Shown here piece by piece: positions 62,595 through 64,000 of a DNA stretch of 64,000 nt. Position numbers and translations under genes: made by a program. The notes under the pieces were generated by a model. The model did no database searches. It was given only the letters and a program-made list of their open reading frames with translations, and was not told the DNA's origin. The DNA comes from Bradyrhizobium sp. SSBR45G. GTDB lineage: Bacteria > Pseudomonadota > Alphaproteobacteria > Rhizobiales > Xanthobacteraceae. The stretch covers positions 295,578 through 359,577 of the forward strand of contig NZ_BSCT01000004.1 of assembly GCF_030159255.1 (NCBI RefSeq). The letters run 5' to 3'. The number at the start of each line of letters is the position of its first letter. Positions within the stretch are counted from its first letter, which is position 1.

Positions 62595-63650
62595 CTACGC
62601 AGCCGCAGCCACCTCATCGATCGAGGACATGACGGCCTCGGTCGCCGTCTGATGGACCATGTGGCCGGCGCCGCGCACGCGGCGAAACGTGCTCTGGCTG
62701 ATGTCCTGATGCAGCCGGCTGGATTGCGCGTCGATATCGATCAGGCGATCCTGGTCGCCTGCGACGATCACGACGGGCATCTTCAAGTCACCGTAGGCCT
62801 TCCTGAAGCGGAATGCATCGGGAATCATGAGGGCGGCTTCCGCCGCCGAGGCCCGGATCTGCGACGGGCGGACTGCCATTTCCTTCGGGAATCCGGCAAA
62901 CTTCGCCGGCACCGAGCGCGGACCGAACAGCTTGGCCATCAGCAGCGGCCACATCATGCGGCTGACCAGCGGTGAAATCGTGTAGCGGATGATGTCGCCG
63001 AGCAGGGGAATGGCCGGAGCCGATCCGGCCACCACGTCCGACCGGAAGGTCGGATAGTAATAGCCGGAGGCCAGCACCAGTCCCTTCACCAAGGCGGGAT
63101 GTTCGAGCGCGAGGGCGACGGCGACGGACGCCCCCCAGGAATGGCCGAGGACGAAGGCCTCTGACACGCCCAGGCGATCGAGCGCGCTCTTGATCAGCCC
63201 GGCCTGCGCCGTCGGCGTCCAGACGACATTGCGCGGGCGGTCGCTATGGCCGAAGCCGGGCCGGTCGAACGCGATCACACGGTAGTTCTCCGCAGCGAGG
63301 TCGATCAGGCCGCTGGAGGCGAAGTCCTGGATCATGCTGCCGTTGCCATGCAGCAGCACCAGCGGCGTGCCCGTGCCGCGCTCGACATAATGCAGCCGGA
63401 CGCCGTCGACGTCGATGAACTGGCCGGCAGGCGGATTGTCGCGCTCGGCAGACTTGGCGAGCCGGCGATTGATCAGGGCGGTGACGACCAGGACGGCCGT
63501 GGTCGCCGCTGCTGCCAGCAGAAACGGATGAGTCTTGGCCAGCGACCTGCCGCGACGCGCCAGAGGCTTGAAGGACGGAGATGGGCTGGCAAGGAGGCTG
63601 GGCGTTGACGCTGCGAGCGCGCGTGCTGTCGTCCGGGCTGCGGTCATCAT
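62595..63650 (-). CDS. Membrane-anchored alpha/beta hydrolase
   Basis: About 351 residues from ATG 63650 (or 63647, six bases after GAGG). An N-terminal basic part precedes a hydrophobic segment (F-L-L-A-A-A-A-T-T-A-V-L-V-V-T-A-L). The hydrolase core has V-L-L-H-G-N-G-S-M-I-Q-D-F, the elbow G-H-S-W-G-A-S, the acid in AGDQDRLI and the histidine in G-A-G-H-M-V-H. It resembles haloalkane dehalogenase/epoxide hydrolase-type esterases; substrate unknown. Confidence 0.85.
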   Translation of the reverse strand: MMTAARTTARALAASTPSLLASPSPSFKPLARRGRSLAKTHPFLLAAAATTAVLVVTALINRRLAKSAERDNPPAGQFIDVDGVRLHYVERGTGTPLVLLHGNGSMIQDFASSGLIDLAAENYRVIAFDRPGFGHSDRPRNVVWTPTAQAGLIKSALDRLGVSEAFVLGHSWGASVAVALALEHPALVKGLVLASGYYYPTFRSDVVAGSAPAIPLLGDIIRYTISPLVSRMMWPLLMAKLFGPRSVPAKFAGFPKEMAVRPSQIRASAAEAALMIPDAFRFRKAYGDLKMPVVIVAGDQDRLIDIDAQSSRLHQDISQSTFRRVRGAGHMVHQTATEAVMSSIDEVAAAA

Positions 63651-64000
63651 CTGCCTCATGCAAGGGCGTGCACGAAACCCGGAGGATCCGGGAAATGATG
63701 CAGCGCAGGGGCAACGGTCGGTCACGCGCTTCGTTCCGTTGCCCGCGCCGAGCCGTGGCCACGATCGTGCTGACAATGGCTCGACGCTGTCTTTCAGCGA
63801 GCGCTTTCACCGCCGCATGTTGGAAAATGCTTCGCCGTCAGATCAGGGAGCAGATCGGAATGGTCTTGGATCAGCTTGCATAACGACAGGAACTGCCCGT
63901 CGGGCAGATTTCACTTTACGAATATCAGAAATCATGATCTATTGCGCGCATCCCGCCTCACTCGGAAGGGGCGTTGCGCGCGATCGTCACGACACGCGAG
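63651..64000. other. Right-end region, no supported gene
   Basis: The 350 bases after the hydrolase start include a 62-codon plus-strand frame at 63694 with a GGAGG site, but its protein is Arg/Ala-rich and unlike any known family. The promoter of the hydrolase gene is likely here. No terminator is obvious; a gene beyond base 64000 cannot be judged. Confidence 0.4.

Noticed and set aside
63694..63883. 62-codon plus-strand frame with a GGAGG site at the right end
   Set aside because: Arg-rich product without family match; not enough to call a gene.

Overview
The window is GC-rich (third codon positions mostly G or C), densely packed with overlapping starts and stops, and rich in ABC/TRAP importers, dehydrogenases and chemosensory genes. 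This, together with protein features such as a fused 1163-residue indolepyruvate ferredoxin oxidoreductase, an HWE kinase and small Gly-rich or His-rich exported proteins, points to an alphaproteobacterium of the Bradyrhizobium/Rhodopseudomonas type. That placement is inference. No rRNA, tRNA, insertion sequence, prophage or CRISPR array was seen, so this looks like chromosomal sequence.

Region A (1-21953) is a catabolic island. A partial LysR gene is followed by a GntR/UTRA repressor (541-1299, minus) transcribed away from a large plus-strand set: a complete branched-chain-type ABC importer with a Tat-exported binding protein (1540-6171), an aldehyde dehydrogenase, an isocitrate lyase/PEP mutase-family lyase, a LeuC/LeuD-like hydro-lyase pair, two more aldehyde dehydrogenases, a TRAP importer (DctP-DctQ-DctM) and a thiamine-diphosphate enzyme. 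The lyase plus the two-subunit hydro-lyase, with overlapping genes, matches the logic of the 2,3-dimethylmalate branch (hydratase then C-C lyase giving propionate and pyruvate) or another 2-methylmalate-like route; the true substrate is unknown. The ABC and lyase promoters share an 8-bp box, so one regulator may govern both. A LysR/azoreductase divergent pair closes the island.

Region B (22133-34375) is one minus-strand chemosensory-like operon of eleven genes, read from 34375 downwards: a soluble MCP with two signalling tips, a triple-CheW protein, CheB, a HEAT-repeat protein, CheR, a CheY, CheA, a STAS-like protein, a second receiver, a CheC-like phosphatase and a hybrid sensor kinase. Almost every junction is an overlap of 1-14 bases. 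No flagellar gene is nearby. It looks like an atypical, possibly non-flagellar chemosensory pathway and is the most unusual system in the window.

Region C (34376-47695) is a mix of small exported proteins, a cytosine/guanine-type deaminase, a sugar-acid cluster (FucU-like, tagaturonate reductase-like, Zn alcohol dehydrogenase) with remnants of lost genes including an altronate dehydratase N-terminus, an SDR coupled to an ECF sigma factor with a SnoaL-like tail, a membrane MCP with a Cache-type sensor and an M20 peptidase.

Region D (47696-64000) holds an acyl-CoA carboxylase beta subunit, several secreted small proteins (one with a His-rich tail and a Shine-Dalgarno sequence buried in a hairpin), an ArsR-controlled NIPSNAP plus second PEP-mutase-family gene, a TRIC-like channel, the fused indolepyruvate ferredoxin oxidoreductase followed by a nested palindromic repeat, an HWE histidine kinase with a shortened PAS domain, and an alpha/beta hydrolase.
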